Source: Candidatus Saccharimonadota bacterium (lineage in GTDB: Bacteria > Patescibacteriota > Saccharimonadia > Saccharimonadales > Saccharimonadaceae). From it: 5,740 nucleotides of DNA. The position numbers and the translations under genes are program-made. Below the pieces are notes generated by a model that made no database searches, was not told the DNA's origin, and saw only the letters and a list, made by a program, of their open reading frames with translations. The DNA lies in the NCBI GenBank assembly GCA_017515925.1, contig JAFWEB010000006.1, forward strand, positions 1 through 5,740, written 5' to 3'. This document shows positions 4,392 through 5,740 of this stretch, one piece after another. Each line of letters begins with the position of its first letter. The first letter of the stretch is position 1.

Positions 4392-5740
4392 ATGTCAAAA
4401 AATATCACTCGTTTTGCACCAAGCCCAACCGGATACATCCATCTAGGGAATCTTCGCAGTGCAATTTATCCATATCTCATCGCTAAACAATCTGATGATG
4501 GAGGCGATTATATCCTCCGTATAGAAGATACTGACCAAGCCCGCTATGTTGCTGGCGCTACTGATCTTATCAAAGAGACATTGGTCTGGATGGGACTAAA
4601 TTGGGACGAGGGAATTGAAAAAGGTGGCCCTGCAGAGCCTTATTACCAGTCTGAACGCCGTGATATTTACCATAAATATGCTCGTAAATTAATTGAGGCA
4701 GGCCGCGCTTATGCCGATCCTACTACACCAGAGCAAATTAACGAATACCGCCAAGCCGATAATGCCGCCAAGAAACCTTTTCTTTATCGTAATCACCGCC
4801 CAAGCGATACACCAGCCTGGGAGCCAGGTATCCCACTCCGCTTCAAATCCGAGCCAAAATCCGTTTCCTGGCACGACGAAGTAATGGGTGACATGTCTAC
4901 CGGCCCAGAAGTAATGGACGATATTATCTTGATTAAAGCTGATGGCCTACCGACTTATAATTTTGCCCACATCGTAGATGATTACGAGATGAAAATCACC
5001 CACATTGTCCGTGGTGTAGAGTATCTTTCTAGTATGCCAAATTACCTGGCAATTTATAAAGCTCTCGGGATTGAGCATCCAAAATTCGTCTCTTTGCCAC
5101 ATGTGCTTGCAACTGTTGGAAATAAGAAACTCAGCAAACGCGATGGTGCAAAATCCGCCGTAGACTACAGAGATGACGGTGTGCTGCCAGAGGCGATGCT
5201 CAATTATTTGGCTTGCCTTGGCTGGAATGATGGCACCGAACAAGAAATTTACTCGATGGACGATTTGTTAAAATCATTTTCAATTGATCGTATCCAAAAT
5301 TCTGGTGCCAGATTCGATGAAGTCAAACTACTCTGGCAAAACGGCCAGTGGATTCGCAAGATTTTTGATGAACAAGGCTGCGATGCACTCTATGATCGCA
5401 CCGTTTCTCGTGATAAGGCCTCTGTTGATAGCCACAAAGAAAACCCATCTCGCGATTCTTTGGTCAATTTCTGGCCAGAAGAGGCTATGAATTATCCAGA
5501 AGAATACCGCAAAAAAGTGCTCTCTATTATCTATGACCGTTTGAAAGTATTGTCAGATTTACGTGAATACACCGGTTACTTCTTCAAAGACCCAGAAATT
5601 GATTTAGAATTCTTGCAGAGCAATAAATTCATCAAAAAACTATCCGAAACCGAGCAGCGCGATCTTCTTTCCGCTGCAGTTGACAAATTATCAGCCATCC
5701 CAGAAGAAAAGTGGAACGCCGATAATCTACAAACTGCGCT
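4392..5740 (+). CDS. gltX: Glutamyl-tRNA synthetase, C-terminus cut by window end
   Basis: Class I aminoacyl-tRNA synthetase that charges tRNA(Glu) with glutamate in the cytoplasm. The Rossmann catalytic domain opens with TRFAPSPTGYIHLGNLRSA, containing the HIGH-type signature HLGN at 17-20 and the conserved glutamate-binding Arg (R7). The KMSKS-type loop is KLSKRDGA, starting at K246. Between them are ADGLPTYNFAHIVDDYEM and the RGVEYLSSMPNYL segment, both typical of the family. Residues after about 320 form the helical anticodon-binding region. The frame is open to the last base: 449 codons are present, and bacterial GluRS is usually about 460-500 residues, so only a short end is missing. 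In the connective insertion, the cysteines of zinc-binding GluRS (as in E. coli) are absent: the segment reads YADPTTPEQI (from Y107). Whether the enzyme also charges tRNA(Gln) for later amidation by GatCAB cannot be judged here. There is no Shine-Dalgarno; the start is set by the -10 box 6 nt upstream. Confidence 0.96.
   Translation, partial: MSKNITRFAPSPTGYIHLGNLRSAIYPYLIAKQSDDGGDYILRIEDTDQARYVAGATDLIKETLVWMGLNWDEGIEKGGPAEPYYQSERRDIYHKYARKLIEAGRAYADPTTPEQINEYRQADNAAKKPFLYRNHRPSDTPAWEPGIPLRFKSEPKSVSWHDEVMGDMSTGPEVMDDIILIKADGLPTYNFAHIVDDYEMKITHIVRGVEYLSSMPNYLAIYKALGIEHPKFVSLPHVLATVGNKKLSKRDGAKSAVDYRDDGVLPEAMLNYLACLGWNDGTEQEIYSMDDLLKSFSIDRIQNSGARFDEVKLLWQNGQWIRKIFDEQGCDALYDRTVSRDKASVDSHKENPSRDSLVNFWPEEAMNYPEEYRKKVLSIIYDRLKVLSDLREYTGYFFKDPEIDLEFLQSNKFIKKLSETEQRDLLSAAVDKLSAIPEEKWNADNLQTA

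Noticed and set aside
4947..5243. Reverse-strand frame inside gltX (98 aa)
   Set aside because: It overlaps the conserved catalytic core of GluRS, including the KLSKR loop, so the forward frame fully explains the sequence.
185..5740. Recoding of TGA (as in Gracilibacteria/Absconditabacteria)
   Set aside because: None of the long frames contains an in-frame TGA, and every conserved motif reads correctly with the standard code.

Overview
The window looks like chromosomal DNA from a Patescibacteria/CPR bacterium, most probably Candidatus Saccharibacteria (TM7). This is an inference from the gene types: a class C/E-like sortase with a Tyr/Trp-rich cytoplasmic region, a membrane-anchored PEGA/beta-propeller protein, a Lys/Pro/Ala-rich single-pass protein and a compact glutamyl-tRNA synthetase. 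No database search was possible. The reading frames contain no in-frame TGA, and the complete genes stop with TAG or TAA. This fits the standard code and argues against the TGA=Gly code of Gracilibacteria/Absconditabacteria. No mobile element, CRISPR array, tRNA or rRNA was seen.

Layout: (1) positions 1-146 probably hold the 3' end of an upstream plus-strand gene. (2) 194-1504 (+) encodes a sortase with a long cytoplasmic N-terminal extension. (3) 1516-2904 (-), converging on the sortase with 11 bp between stops, encodes a membrane-anchored PEGA plus beta-propeller-like protein. (4) 2905-3004 is a 100-bp divergent promoter region with two perfect dyads. (5) 3005-4354 (+) encodes a membrane protein with an extremely basic Lys/Pro/Ala-rich cytoplasmic tail, one membrane helix and an outside domain resembling DUF4367. 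(6) 4392-5740 (+) encodes glutamyl-tRNA synthetase (gltX), cut by the window end.

The three central genes share one topology: N-terminus inside, one membrane helix, C-terminal domain outside. The locus therefore looks devoted to the cell envelope or surface, next to a housekeeping synthetase. No sortase substrate with a C-terminal LPXTG-type signal lies in the window, so the sortase target must be encoded elsewhere.

The most notable pattern is in the start signals. Sortase, PEGA gene and gltX each have an extended -10 box (TGnTATAAT) ending 6-7 nt before the ATG and no Shine-Dalgarno. This predicts leaderless mRNAs that begin at or next to the start codon. The PEGA and gltX versions share an identical 14-mer at the same distance from ATG. 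The fourth gene lacks this arrangement and has a weak GGAG.
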